Origin: Paenibacillus_F chitinolyticus_A
Lineage (GTDB): Bacteria > Bacillota > Bacilli > Paenibacillales > NBRC-103111
Reading direction: 5' to 3'
NCBI RefSeq assembly: GCF_045038035.1
Contig: NZ_CP173427.1
Location: 2,480,001 to 2,544,000, forward strand
Length of the DNA stretch: 64,000 nt
This document shows positions 25,701 to 33,584 of the stretch, one piece after another; the first letter of the stretch is position 1; every line of letters begins with the position of its first letter. The notes under the pieces were generated by a model that saw only the letters and a list, made by a program, of their open reading frames with translations, did no database searches and was not told the DNA's origin. The position numbers were made by a program, and so were the translations under genes.

Positions 25701-26451
25701 TCCGACACCGACACCGCCGGTGACACCAACACCGACACCGCCGGTGACGCCAACACCGACACCGCCGGTAACGCCAACACCGACACCGCCGGTGACACCG
25801 ACACCGACACCGTCGGTGACACCAACACCGACACCGTCGGTGACGCCAACACCGACACCGTCGTCGTCCCCGTCCGATAATACATCGGAGACGCCAACGC
25901 CGACACCGTCGGTGACACCAACGCCGACACCGTCGGTGACACCGACGCCGACACCATCGGTGACGCCTGCGCCGACACCGTCGGAGACACCTGCGCCGAC
26001 ACCGTCGGAGACGCCGGCACCGGCACCGTCGGAGACGCCAACTCCGGCGCCAACGTCCTCTCCGGTGGAAGGTAAAGTCACAACGGACAAAGATACGCCT
26101 ATCGTAGGAAAAGTCGATGTACCGGAAGGGCAGAAGCCGTCGATCGGCAAGCACCCGGAACACGGCAAAGTGACGATAGACGAAAACGGCCGTTGGACGT
26201 ATACCCCCGATGCGGGCTATACAGGCAAGGACCGCTTTACCGTAGCAGTCAAGGACAGCCAAGGCAACGAGACGATCCTTGCGCTTCTGGATATCACGGT
26301 GCAGACAAAGCCGGTTCCCGGCCAAGGAAAACCACCGGCCGCCGTACTTCCTCAAACGGGTGAAACCGGCCGTTGGAGTGTACAAGCCGCAGGTATCGTT
26401 TTAATTGTGCTCGGACTGCTTTGGAGAAGAAAATTAGCCCTAAAAAAATAA
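22756..26451 (+). CDS. LPXTG-anchored surface adhesin with SpaA and Pro/Thr repeats
   Basis: 1231 residues if started at MLKQKISAAL, 12 bases after GGAGG; an in-frame ATG at 22729 would add nine residues. A signal peptide ends near AANA. Residues about 35-890 are a series of collagen-binding/SdrC-like and isopeptide-type Ig modules with repeated motifs (GWAIKYNYNERAI, WTLTINGDKQ, WTIGVNYNGKPL, WIININRGQS). A Cna-B/SpaA module follows (SLTVKKTDAADSSHLLQGAVFELY). Next come a Pro/Thr stalk of about 115 residues, an Ig-like module (GRWTYTPDAGYTGKDRFTV), and the sorting signal LPQTG, a hydrophobic helix and RRKLALKK. The protein should be covalently fixed to peptidoglycan by the sortase encoded next. 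The ligand is unknown; binding to plant or matrix polymers is inference. Confidence 0.9.
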   Translation: MLKQKISAALVALLVFVQVFNGFGQWSAANAADINGSILDSVTLAVYDKAGNVVTDNVYEQGSKVQVDYHWSLPDGHGYKDGDTFRFTLPAEFLLFNNISGPLLIETDDVGSFTVNKDTRQIVMTFNSYIETHDDVRGILTIQTQFDTQKITGSTLQKIKIPIKGGEQVISLQFKPNVASTIGKSGVPQGYNAKNIDWTVDVNKELKSVENAVMTDPLPAGLSVPVTAAVYNLDVNLDGTVVQGALVDPGKYTLDTSGGTVKVSFADSPITTAYRVQFTTPVTDGSPATFNNTATFKGGNQSAVSASATVTVQRGSALSKSSVSYDSATQTIGWAIKYNYNERAITQANAVLTDLFDDVHELVANSVKVYPVALDNAGNETVGGEIPAGDYTVTSASAAGKNGFKLQFNQPVTGAYKITYETKTADRVIADGTVNNKVTSGSGDSATGNRPVKQVVLVKTMDGANYQDKTAAWTLTINGDKQPMSEVVITDAFPNKGMKIVPGTFKVKQGSAVLNSPADYTLDGTVTEDSGFKLTFAGPLSETVTISYKTEYNFDWITPPGSTKNFVNNADITWKDSTSAAQTKSVSAVFTPRSEAKNNGFKNGTYNASKKELSWTIGVNYNGKPLTSPSVEDLLESKQTLVSGSLALYTMNIAANGNPSMGTIIDSSEYSYSVDSANKLAVTLLKPSSAPFYIVYKTSLDGELIDSTVSNTAELFDAAAPVSEKLTAKVTIPKGGEYVNKAGSQNGDKINWIININRGQSTVADAKIVDTPTENQLLLPESFKLYTTTVAANGDVVKSTQAVKGNDYNLTILTDDEGKQTFELSFLHEITAPYVLEYQSLIVANDRDTVSNKVSFSGNNVSVVSKETTDSIIVGVSSGSGTGSGIRGSLTVKKTDAADSSHLLQGAVFELYRKSGNSRSLIDSGTTDSTGTLIFKKLLAGDYIIKEKSAPSGYVLDNTDRPVTINSTAGFTLNVTNAKVSVPTPTPPVTPTPTPPVTPTPTPPVTPTPTPPVTPTPTPSVTPTPTPSVTPTPTPSSSPSDNTSETPTPTPSVTPTPTPSVTPTPTPSVTPAPTPSETPAPTPSETPAPAPSETPTPAPTSSPVEGKVTTDKDTPIVGKVDVPEGQKPSIGKHPEHGKVTIDENGRWTYTPDAGYTGKDRFTVAVKDSQGNETILALLDITVQTKPVPGQGKPPAAVLPQTGETGRWSVQAAGIVLIVLGLLWRRKLALKK
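25704..26056 (+). repeat. 24-bp coding repeats of the Pro/Thr stalk
   Basis: About fourteen units of eight codons encode TPTPTPPV and variants (TPTPTPSV, TPAPTPSE). Units are near identical in the first half and then drift, with a break at SSSPSDNTSE near 25861-25892. Such tracts expand and contract by slippage, which changes stalk length. The antisense frames are also open here only because of the repeat. It is a coding repeat, not a CRISPR array. Confidence 0.85.
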
Positions 26452-26578
26452 AAGGCGGCTATTGAAGGATGGATACCCTTTAAGTAGACTTTGTTTAGAG
26501 ACTAAACGGGTTTGCTTAGAGGGTTTTTCTACGGGGAAAGAAGCGGGACCAAAATTGAAGTCAAAGAGGGGCGTTCAG

Positions 26579-27217
26579 ATGACAAAACGGATACTCCCCC
26601 TGCTGTGCGTGATCCTTGGCATCGCTGTTTTTCTGTATCCGACTCTGCGGGACCGATACGAAAATATACAGCAGAGCAGGCTGCTGGAGCAGTGGCAGGC
26701 CAATTTAAGGATTATCGACCAATCGGAACCGGAAAACGAAACAGACGCTCCTTCTGCCGGACAAGCTCCAAACGCGTCGGAAGATCCGATTTCACTTGCG
26801 GCGGGCGGTAAACACGTGGAAGGGGTTCTGGTGATCGACAAAATCCAGTTGAAGCTCCCGGTTCTGACAGACGCCACTACAGAAAACTTGAAGATTTCTC
26901 TCGCAAGCATTTCCAATACGGGGAAGCCGGGGCAAGTCGGAAACTATGCCATTGCCGGTCACCGGAACTTCGCTTACGGGAAAAACTTTAACCGGCTGGA
27001 TGAAGTCGCCGTCGGCGATACGATTGAAGTGGACACGTCCTCCGGTAAGTTCATTTACCAAGTCAAAGAGAAGCGGTACGTACTGCCGCATCAGGTGGAG
27101 GTCCTTCAAGGCAACGGCAAGGATAGTGAAATTACACTCATAACTTGCCACCCGATGAAAAATCCGACCCACCGGATGATCGTCAAGGGGGCACTGATCG
27201 AGTCACGGGCTGTGTAG
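26579..27217 (+). CDS. Class D-type sortase
   Basis: 212 residues starting MTKRILPLLCVILGIAVFLYPTLRD, with GAGGGG seven bases upstream; the frame is open to 26462 without a ribosome site. One N-terminal membrane helix precedes a sortase domain with catalytic His128 (AGHRNF), Cys190 (TLITCHP) and Arg199 (HRMIVKG). Size and the TLxTC motif fit class D sortases of bacilli. It cleaves LPXTG-type signals and joins the protein to the cell wall. It follows the LPQTG adhesin by about 130 bases in the same direction, so it is probably its dedicated anchoring enzyme. Class D enzymes often prefer LPNTA-type signals, so the pairing with LPQTG is worth noting. Confidence 0.9.
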   Translation: MTKRILPLLCVILGIAVFLYPTLRDRYENIQQSRLLEQWQANLRIIDQSEPENETDAPSAGQAPNASEDPISLAAGGKHVEGVLVIDKIQLKLPVLTDATTENLKISLASISNTGKPGQVGNYAIAGHRNFAYGKNFNRLDEVAVGDTIEVDTSSGKFIYQVKEKRYVLPHQVEVLQGNGKDSEITLITCHPMKNPTHRMIVKGALIESRAV

Positions 27218-27435
27218 AAACCTTTACGTACTGGGGGGCGGAAACCCGATCCCGAATAAACGCTTCCGGGGACGTTTTGCGAGCTCTCTACCGGCTGGAT
27301 CGGAACCCGATTTATAGAGCGAAAAGCAACTGAACCGGGCGGCTTTCTAAACTTTCCCGCCAGACTTGCCGGAACAGACCGGCCCCGATCGTCTGAAATG
27401 AGTAAGGAGCTCGGCGCCTTACCGAATCCGGGCAC

Positions 27436-27474
27436 AAAGAAACCCGTCAGCCTCTGCGCTGACGGGTTTCTTTT
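27436..27474. terminator. Bidirectional terminator overlapping a stop codon
   Basis: AAAGAAACCCGTCAG (27436-27450) pairs with CTGACGGGTTTCTTT (27459-27473). The TAA of the minus-strand permease (27475-27473) overlaps the right arm. It separates the sortase operon from the convergent siderophore importer. The stretch 27218-27435 shows no supported gene. Confidence 0.88.
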
Positions 27475-28480
27475 ATTTTTTGAGCAATAAATAGATGAAA
27501 TAAGGAGCGCCGATCAAGGCGACCATAATCCCCGCCGCGATGCCGTCGGGTTCGATAATATTACGGCCGATCGTATCGGCAGCGAGAAGCATCCAGCCTC
27601 CGAGCAGGATGGCGAGCGGGAGAAACATCTGGTTTCTCGGGCCTACGAGCGATTTTGCAATATGAGGCGCCATAAGACCGATAAAGGAGATGCCGCCCGT
27701 TACGGAAACAACGGAGGCCGCCAGTGCGATGGCAGCAAGCAGCAAGGCGGCCCGCTCCTTTTCGACCGCGACGCCGACGCCGACCGCCACGCTTTCGCTC
27801 ATGCCGAGCAGGTTCAGGCGGTTGGCTTTGTACAGGACGAACGGGATGAGGAGAACCAGCCAAGGGAGAATGGCCCCGATGAATGGCCAGTCCGCTCCCC
27901 AGATGCTTCCGGCCAGCCATTTCGCGATAAAATCGACCTTGACCCGTTCCGCGGACGAGATGATCACAATCATGACGCCGGACAGGGCCATGGAGAATCC
28001 TACGCCGATCAGCACGAGCCTTACGGGCTGCAGGCCGGTTTTGCGGCTGTGCGACAGCAGGTAGATCAGGCAGGCGGTGATCAGAGCGCCCAGGAAAGCG
28101 ACGACAGGCAGCAGATAGACGAAAGATCCGGGATCGATCGGAACGAATAAAAAGAAAACGGCAATGGCGACGCCGGCGCCGGAATTAATCCCGATAATAC
28201 CCGGATCGGCCAGGTCGTTGCGGGTAATGCCCTGGAGAACCGCTCCGGACAGGGCAAGTCCCATTCCCGCCAGAAGGGTAATGATAATCCGCGGCAGCCG
28301 TATGGAGAACAACACAAAATTTTCTTTGAAAGAGCCTTGCCCAAGCAGGGTGGGAAGCAGCCGGTCATACGACAAAGAAGAATACCCCAGGCCCATTCCG
28401 ATCAAAATGGTTAACGCAATAAGCACGATAGTGACTGCGACCAGAAGCCGCTGTTTTCGGATTAGAGAAGGATGAATCAT
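27473..28480 (-). CDS. FecCD-family siderophore permease, second subunit
   Basis: 335 residues with about nine to ten membrane helices. Family signatures are RLPRIIITLLAGMGLALSGAVLQGITRNDLADPGIIGINSGAG near the start and the GGISFIGLMAPHIAK loop that couples to the ATPase. It forms the channel with the preceding permease. Its ATG overlaps the stop of that gene by four bases (ATGA), so translation is coupled. It is the last gene of the Fur-box operon. The set resembles yfhA/yfiZ/yfiY of B. subtilis, which import hydroxamate/carboxylate siderophores such as schizokinen; the substrate here is inferred from that likeness only. Confidence 0.9.
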   Translation of the reverse strand: MIHPSLIRKQRLLVAVTIVLIALTILIGMGLGYSSLSYDRLLPTLLGQGSFKENFVLFSIRLPRIIITLLAGMGLALSGAVLQGITRNDLADPGIIGINSGAGVAIAVFFLFVPIDPGSFVYLLPVVAFLGALITACLIYLLSHSRKTGLQPVRLVLIGVGFSMALSGVMIVIISSAERVKVDFIAKWLAGSIWGADWPFIGAILPWLVLLIPFVLYKANRLNLLGMSESVAVGVGVAVEKERAALLLAAIALAASVVSVTGGISFIGLMAPHIAKSLVGPRNQMFLPLAILLGGWMLLAADTIGRNIIEPDGIAAGIMVALIGAPYFIYLLLKK

Positions 28481-29487
28481 GACAGGGTTCTCCCTCCTTT
28501 GCGTTCAATGAGCAGGAAGAAAGGCAGGCCAATCATAGCTACGATCGCGGCCGCAGGCGTTTCGTAAGGGGCATGGATGGTCCGCGCAAGCGTGTCGGCG
28601 AAGAGCATGAAAGACGCGCCGCATACGGCCGACATGGGTAAGATGAGCCGGTAGTCGGTTCCGACGACGGCACGGACGATATGGGGGACCAGCAGGCCGA
28701 TAAACGCCATATTTCCGACGAGAGCGACGGAAGCGCCGGCGAGCAGAACGACGACCACAAAAAGGACCGCTTTCACCCGGAGCGTCTTCTGGCCCAGCCC
28801 TACGGCAACCTCCTCGCTCAAGCTGAGAATGGTGAGCTGCTTCGACAGAACAAGTGCGACAAGTATCCCTGCCGCGATAAAAGGGGCGATGGCCTGAAGC
28901 TGGCCCCAGGTCGTACCGACCAGACCGCCTGCGGTCCACATGGACACATCTTTCGAGATTTTGAAAACAAGCCCGATTCCTTCGGAAACGGCGTACAGGA
29001 AGGCGGATACGGAGGCGCCCGCCAGTACGATTCTGAGCGGAGAGAATCCGCCTTTTTTGAGCATCCCGATGCCGAAAACGAGTCCGGCCCCGATGACGGA
29101 TCCGGCGAAGCAAGCCGCCATGATGCCGAAGTAGCCCACCGCTGGGACGAACGCGATCGTGAAGGCGAGCGCGGCGTTCGCGCCGGCGGTTAAGCCGAGC
29201 AGGCCCGGGTCGGCCAGCGGGTTGCGGGTCATGCCCTGCATGACCGCGCCGGATACGGCCAGTGCCGCGCCAACGAATATGGCGGCAACCTCGCGGGGAA
29301 GCCGGATTTCCCGGAGCAGGGTGATCTGCCCGTCCGTTGAGGAAGAGGTGAGAGCAAGCCAGACATCCTTTACGGTGACGTCGGCCGCGCCGAAAAGCAT
29401 AGCCGCCATAAACAGGCCGGCAAATACGAAGATACCTGCCGCAAGCTTGTATGAAAAAGGTAGGATACGCGGGTTTTGTTTGTTCAT
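28477..29487 (-). CDS. FecCD-family siderophore permease, first subunit
   Basis: 336 residues starting MNKQNPRILPFSYKLAAG. The open frame extends to 29754 but runs antisense-like through the binding-protein gene, so the long version is rejected. ATG 29496 is an alternative start; neither has a strong ribosome site. Signatures are REIRLPREVAAIFVGAALAVSGAVMQGMTRNPLADPGLLGLTAGAN and the coupling loop NMAFIGLLVPHIVRAVVG. It pairs with the next permease as a heterodimer. It lies 73 bases downstream of the binding-protein gene in the same operon. Confidence 0.9.
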   Translation of the reverse strand: MNKQNPRILPFSYKLAAGIFVFAGLFMAAMLFGAADVTVKDVWLALTSSSTDGQITLLREIRLPREVAAIFVGAALAVSGAVMQGMTRNPLADPGLLGLTAGANAALAFTIAFVPAVGYFGIMAACFAGSVIGAGLVFGIGMLKKGGFSPLRIVLAGASVSAFLYAVSEGIGLVFKISKDVSMWTAGGLVGTTWGQLQAIAPFIAAGILVALVLSKQLTILSLSEEVAVGLGQKTLRVKAVLFVVVVLLAGASVALVGNMAFIGLLVPHIVRAVVGTDYRLILPMSAVCGASFMLFADTLARTIHAPYETPAAAIVAMIGLPFFLLIERKGGRTLS

Positions 29488-29560
29488 CCGTCTCATCTTT
29501 TCTGTACTGGAATGGAAGAAGGAATTCTTTCGAGAAAGAATCCCTTCAGGATGGCGCTGC

Positions 29561-30481
29561 TTATTTGCCGAGATTCTTGATAAAGAAATCGAGCTGATAA
29601 TCGAGGGTAAGCGGATCGTTGAAGTAAAACTCTTTGGCGTTTGCTTCGAACACATGGCCGTTTTTAACCGCCGGGATGTTTTTGTACGTTTCCGTCTGCT
29701 GGAACGAATGATCGGCGTCCGGATTTTTACTGAAGATGACATAATCGCCGGCATACTGCGGCAGAACTTCGGCCGACAAAGCGTAGTAGCCGTCTTTGAG
29801 CGCCATTTCTTTCACTTTATCGGGCATTTTCAGCTTCATTTCCTGATAGAGGATTTCCGTGCCGCGTCCCCAGTTATCGCCGAAGACGTACAGCTGTTTG
29901 TCGAAGCTTTCAATGACGGAAATCGTTTTATCCGCTCCGATTTTGGCTTTAATCTCGTCCCCGGCCTTGGCCGCCCGTTTTTTGAAATCGTCGACCCAAG
30001 CTTTGGCCTCTTTTTCTTTATTGAGCAGTTTGCCGATCTCCAGATGCTGCGTGAGATAATCGACTTTTCCGTATGTAAAGGTAACGGTGGGGGCGATCTG
30101 CTTCAGCTTGTCGACGTTTTTGATATTGGAGAGACCGATGATCAGATCCGGCTTCAGTTCGATGATTTTCTCCAGACTTTCGTCGGAAACTTCTTGAACG
30201 TCCTTTAATTTGTCGAAACGGGGATTCTTTTTGGACCAGGAATCCACGCCCACCAGGTTTACGTTGAGTGCCATCACGTTGCCGGTGAAGGACGAAAGCA
30301 CGATAATACGCTGGGGATTTGCGGGAACTTCAACCGGACCGCTTTCGGACTGGTAGGTGATGGTAGCAGGCTGCTTGTTGTCCGCAGCGCCTCCTTTATC
30401 GGCGGTGGTTTCCCGCTTGGCACCGCAGGCGGATAGAGCGAGAACCAGAACGAGCAGGATGGGTAGCAGAAGTTTTTTCAT
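29561..30481 (-). CDS. Siderophore-binding lipoprotein (YfiY-like)
   Basis: 306 residues with a lipoprotein signal ending in LSACG, so lipid-anchored at Cys19. The binding fold shows RIIVLSSF near residue 58, LKPDLIIGLSN near 110, and IPAVKNGHVFEA near the C-terminus. AAGGAGAT precedes the ATG. It sits four bases after the stop of the ATPase gene and upstream of the two permeases, which completes a FecCDE-type importer. The likeness to B. subtilis YfiY suggests hydroxamate or mixed siderophores. Control by the Fur box at 31322 is expected for the whole operon. Confidence 0.9.
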   Translation of the reverse strand: MKKLLLPILLVLVLALSACGAKRETTADKGGAADNKQPATITYQSESGPVEVPANPQRIIVLSSFTGNVMALNVNLVGVDSWSKKNPRFDKLKDVQEVSDESLEKIIELKPDLIIGLSNIKNVDKLKQIAPTVTFTYGKVDYLTQHLEIGKLLNKEKEAKAWVDDFKKRAAKAGDEIKAKIGADKTISVIESFDKQLYVFGDNWGRGTEILYQEMKLKMPDKVKEMALKDGYYALSAEVLPQYAGDYVIFSKNPDADHSFQQTETYKNIPAVKNGHVFEANAKEFYFNDPLTLDYQLDFFIKNLGK

Positions 30482-30485
30482 GCTG

Positions 30486-31277
30486 TCAATCTCCTTTTAT
30501 TAAATTATAGGTGCAGCACATCGGCTTGTTCGTACGCGGATCGCGGCCGATCTCCGCGTCGATCTGAAACACTTGCTTCAGAACTTCATGGCTTATTACT
30601 TCTTCGCAATTCCCGGCTTTTACGACTTCGCCGTCTTTAAGGGCGATGATATAGTCGGCGAACCGGGCAGCTTGGTTGAGGTCGTGAAGGACCATGACAA
30701 TAGTGCGTCCCTGCTCCAGGTTCAGCTTTTGCAGAAGCTCAAGAACTTCCAGCTGATGCGCCATATCGAGGTACGTGGTGGGCTCGTCGAGGAAAATAAT
30801 GTCCGTCTCCTGAGCCAGCGCCATGGCGATCCAGACACGCTGCCGCTGTCCTCCCGATAAGGCGTCGACGGGGCGGTACTTGAATTCATTCGTGCCCGTG
30901 ACCTCCAGCGCCCAATCGATGACCTCGTAGTCCTTCTTCGATAACCGGCCGAAGCCCGTCTGATACGGAAACCGGCCGTAGGATACGAGTTCGCCGACCG
31001 TAAGCCCGTTTGCGCTTTCCGGGGACTGGGGGAGGATGGCCATTTTTCGGGCCAAAATTTTAGTGTTTTCCTTGGAAATCAGTTCGCCGTCCAGAAGGAT
31101 AGAGCCCGACTGATGGGAAATAATCCGGGTAGCGGCTTTCAGCAGGGTCGATTTGCCGCAGCCGTTGGCGCCGATAATCGTCGTGATTTTTTGGTCGGGA
31201 AACGATACGCTCAAATTTTTAACGATTAAACGTTCCCCATACCCGATATTCAGTTCATCTGTATATAGGCGAACCAT
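30486..31277 (-). CDS. Siderophore ABC transporter ATPase (FecE/YusV-like)
   Basis: 263 residues. Walker A GANGCGKST, Q-loop LPQSPE, signature LSGGQRQRVWIA, Walker B TDIIFLDEPT and the switch His in VMVLHDLNQA are all present. It drives uptake through the two FecCD permeases encoded downstream. It is the first gene of the operon, which is not the usual order; in B. subtilis the comparable ATPase gene yusV stands apart and serves several systems. It starts 45 bases downstream of a perfect Fur box. GGGGG is the only ribosome-site candidate before the ATG. Confidence 0.92.
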   Translation of the reverse strand: MVRLYTDELNIGYGERLIVKNLSVSFPDQKITTIIGANGCGKSTLLKAATRIISHQSGSILLDGELISKENTKILARKMAILPQSPESANGLTVGELVSYGRFPYQTGFGRLSKKDYEVIDWALEVTGTNEFKYRPVDALSGGQRQRVWIAMALAQETDIIFLDEPTTYLDMAHQLEVLELLQKLNLEQGRTIVMVLHDLNQAARFADYIIALKDGEVVKAGNCEEVISHEVLKQVFQIDAEIGRDPRTNKPMCCTYNLIKGD

Positions 31278-31321
31278 GATGCAACCCCCAGTAGCTGTGT
31301 AAAAATAAAGACCGAATTAAT

Positions 31322-31336
31322 TGATAATGATTATCA
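31322..31336. promoter_or_regulatory. Fur box (perfect 7-1-7) of the siderophore importer
   Basis: TGATAATGATTATCA is identical to the box at 13798-13812. It lies upstream of the minus-strand ATPase gene, in the divergent region shared with the ferredoxin-NADP reductase gene. Confidence 0.92.
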
Positions 31337-31428
31337 TCGTCATCTCATAACATACTTTAAAGGGGGACAAAACATTTGTCAACCCGCATTTTGACTTGTA
31401 AAATTCAAAAAAAGGTCGTATATTTTAT

Positions 31429-31443
31429 TGAGAATGATAATCA
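31429..31443. promoter_or_regulatory. Fur box (two mismatches) of the ferredoxin-NADP reductase gene
   Basis: TGAGAATGATAATCA differs from TGATAATNATTATCA at two positions. It is flanked by AT-rich DNA typical of a promoter and lies 31 bases before the reductase ATG, so Fur would block transcription when iron is sufficient. Confidence 0.75.
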
Positions 31444-31474
31444 ATCACAACTCTAAGGCAAGGAGTGAGGGTAC

Positions 31475-32524
31475 ATGAACGAGAAAGAACTATTCGATGT
31501 GACCGTCATTGGAGGGGGACCGGCGGGTCTCTACTCCGCTTTCTATAGTGGATTAAGGGAACTCAAAACGAAGATCATCGAGTTTCAACCGCATTTGGGC
31601 GGGAAAATTCATGTGTACCCGGAGAAGATGATTTGGGACGTCGGGGGACATACGCCTCTTACCGGGGCCCAGCTCATTGAAAAGCTGGTGGAACAGGGAT
31701 TGACGTTCCGTCCCGAAGTGGTGCTGAATGAGAAGGTGGAATCGATTAACCGCAACGAGGAAGGAAATTTTGTTTTACATACCGCTTCCGGGCAAACGCA
31801 TTATTCCAAAACGGTGATCGTGGCTGTCGGCGGAGGAATCTTGAAGCCGCAAAGGCTGCAAATCGAGGGAGCGGAGCGGTATGAGGTTGCGAACTTGAAC
31901 TACACGGTGAAATCGCTGCAGCGCTTCAAGGACAAGACGGTGATCATTTCCGGGGGCGGAAATTCGGCGGTCGACTGGGCGAACGAGCTTGAATCCGTAG
32001 CGCAGCAGGTATATCTGACTCACCGCAAAGATGCGTTAACCGGGCATGAAGCGCAGGTTAAGCAGTTGATGGAAGGATCCGCCGTCTGCTTCCTGAATTC
32101 GTCGATCACGAGGCTGATCGCCGCTTCCAGCCACGACATTATCGAGTATGTCGAACTGACGAATCACCTGACGGGTGAGCTTACACAGGTGCCGGTCGAT
32201 GAAGTGATCATCAATCACGGCTATGAACGGGACAGCACTCTGCTCAAAAGCAGCGGGCTGGATATTGAGCTTGCGGACGATTTCTACATTGCGGGCAATG
32301 CTTCAAGCGTCTCGACAGTGGAAGGCCTTTATGCGGCCGGGGATATTTTGAAGCATGACGGCAAGCTGCATTTAATCGCCGGCGCTTTCCAAGATGCGGC
32401 GAATGCGGTCAACCAGGCGAAGCAGTATATCCAGCCCGGCTCGGACAAAACCGGCATGGTTTCCTCCCACAACGAAATATTCAAGAAGCGGAACCGCGAG
32501 CTTGTGAAGCAGATGATGGGGTAG
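31475..32524 (+). CDS. Thioredoxin-reductase-like ferredoxin/flavodoxin-NADP reductase
   Basis: 349 residues. The FAD-binding VIGGGPAGLYSAFYSGLR begins near residue 11, a NADP-binding IISGGGNSAVDWA lies near 157, and VEGLYAAGDILKHDGKLHLIAGAFQDAANAVNQA forms the C-terminal FAD contact. There is no CxxC, which separates this YumC/YcgT type from thioredoxin reductases. It passes electrons from NADPH to ferredoxin or flavodoxin; the YcgT paralogue of B. subtilis is Fur-regulated and thought to help release iron from siderophores. The Fur box just upstream and the divergent siderophore importer support that role. GGAGTGAGG precedes the ATG. Confidence 0.93.
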   Translation: MNEKELFDVTVIGGGPAGLYSAFYSGLRELKTKIIEFQPHLGGKIHVYPEKMIWDVGGHTPLTGAQLIEKLVEQGLTFRPEVVLNEKVESINRNEEGNFVLHTASGQTHYSKTVIVAVGGGILKPQRLQIEGAERYEVANLNYTVKSLQRFKDKTVIISGGGNSAVDWANELESVAQQVYLTHRKDALTGHEAQVKQLMEGSAVCFLNSSITRLIAASSHDIIEYVELTNHLTGELTQVPVDEVIINHGYERDSTLLKSSGLDIELADDFYIAGNASSVSTVEGLYAAGDILKHDGKLHLIAGAFQDAANAVNQAKQYIQPGSDKTGMVSSHNEIFKKRNRELVKQMMG

Positions 32525-32557
32525 GAGCGATACGTTCCGGTACGGGATGCAAGACCC

Positions 32558-32606
32558 AAAAGGTTCGTGTACCGCCTTGTTCTCAAGGCAGGTTCAGGAA
32601 CCTTTT
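32558..32606 (+). terminator. Terminator after the reductase gene
   Basis: AAAAGGTTC (32558-32566) pairs with GAACCTTTT (32598-32606), with an inner GCCTTG/CAAGGC stem. It lies 34 bases after the stop codon. Confidence 0.7.
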
Positions 32607-32735
32607 ACTCGTACGGGGACAAGTTTCTCCGGGCGGCCGTTCTATGAGAAGAGGGGAATCTCGGACACGCCGGGCATGCTTTTGCACACAGGAGCGAACC
32701 GAGACGCCCCCCGCAGACTAATCTTCCATGCTTTT

Positions 32736-33155
32736 TTAAACGGGCTGCCGGGAAGTTTTCGACATGCCGTAAAAGTCCGGATACATAAGCTTAAACCCGA
32801 ACGATTGGTACAACCGGATTCCCGGCGTATCCGAGATGACAATCACCTGGGAACCTTCGGACGTATTCTTTTCCAGGTAAAGGACAATTTCCTTCATAAG
32901 CGTGTCTTCGATACCAGTTCCTTGATCCCGGCAAGAAGGATGCACCAGTACATCCGCCACTTGAAAATAGCAGGCTCCATCCCCGACGATTCTTCCCATT
33001 CCCAAGAGCCGTGAATTCTCGTCACGCACAGCAACCGAGAAAATGGAGCCGTTCAAACCGGCCGCGGCTGCGGCTTCTTCCAAGGGAGCTAACCCTGCGA
33101 ATCTCCTCAACTCGGCATACTCCACGGGGCTTGGCCGCTCATAACTAACGTTCAT
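32736..33155 (-). CDS. GNAT-family N-acetyltransferase
   Basis: 139 residues from ATG 33155, five bases after AGGAGAGG. A GTG two codons upstream is in frame but touches the ribosome site, so it is not chosen. The GNAT core is visible: RLLGMGRIVGDGACYFQVADVLVHPSCRDQGTGIEDTLMKEI holds the acetyl-CoA loop with Q/R-x-x-G-x-G spacing, followed by GIRLYQSFGFKLMYPDFYGM at the end. The substrate is unknown. It appears to be a single gene, convergent with the ferredoxin reductase. Confidence 0.85.
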   Translation of the reverse strand: MNVSYERPSPVEYAELRRFAGLAPLEEAAAAAGLNGSIFSVAVRDENSRLLGMGRIVGDGACYFQVADVLVHPSCRDQGTGIEDTLMKEIVLYLEKNTSEGSQVIVISDTPGIRLYQSFGFKLMYPDFYGMSKTSRQPV

Positions 33156-33316
33156 ATCCACCTCTCCTTTCTTTTTATATCCTCACTATACAACATAGAT
33201 GCAAGTGATAAGGAAGCGGTGATATCGTGGTGGATTTTAGGAAGTCGGCGTACATAAACATTATCTTAACACTTTAAACTTTTAGTTTAGAAATTCCGGC
33301 TTCCTCCCGTAAAATC

Positions 33317-33346
33317 AAAAAAGAACCGCGCAAAGCGGTGCTTTTT
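33317..33346. terminator. Hairpin terminator in the 33162-33584 intergenic region
   Basis: AAAAAAGaACCGC (33317-33329) pairs with GCGGTgCTTTTT (33335-33346), with one mismatch. A second inverted repeat AAGCGGC/GCCGCTT follows at 33355-33374. No gene is evident on either side within this 420-base gap. A 64-codon minus-strand ORF at 33287-33481 has no ribosome site and is not called. Confidence 0.5.
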
Positions 33347-33584
33347 AGGTAAGTAAGCGGCGTACGAGCCGCTTCGCTGGATGATTTTAATTACTATATC
33401 TGGTAGATTGATGACTGTATGGTATAATCCATTATTAATTTTATTTTGAAAAGAAGATAGGGTTCGAAAATGTTTAACCATTTTGTTTTTACATCTCCGG
33501 CTGATACACTAACAGAAGGACAACCGGTCAGACGGCTGTCATTGAAATGATCTGAAATTGTGGAGTAACCAGGAGGAGATTATC

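Noticed and set aside
25704..26056. CRISPR-like tandem repeat
   Set aside because: Units are contiguous without unique spacers and stay in frame with the adhesin, so this is a coding repeat. No cas genes are present.
25276..26385. 369-codon and nested minus-strand ORFs over the adhesin stalk
   Set aside because: They are open only because the 24-bp repeat lacks stops in several frames. The translations are simple Arg/Cys or Val/Gly/Asp repeats.
29487..29754. Long N-terminal extension of the first FecCD permease
   Set aside because: The extra 89 codons run antisense through the binding-protein gene and lack any ribosome site; the permease family starts at MNKQNPRIL.
33287..33481. 64-codon minus-strand ORF
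   Set aside because: No ribosome site, and a terminator-like hairpin runs through it.
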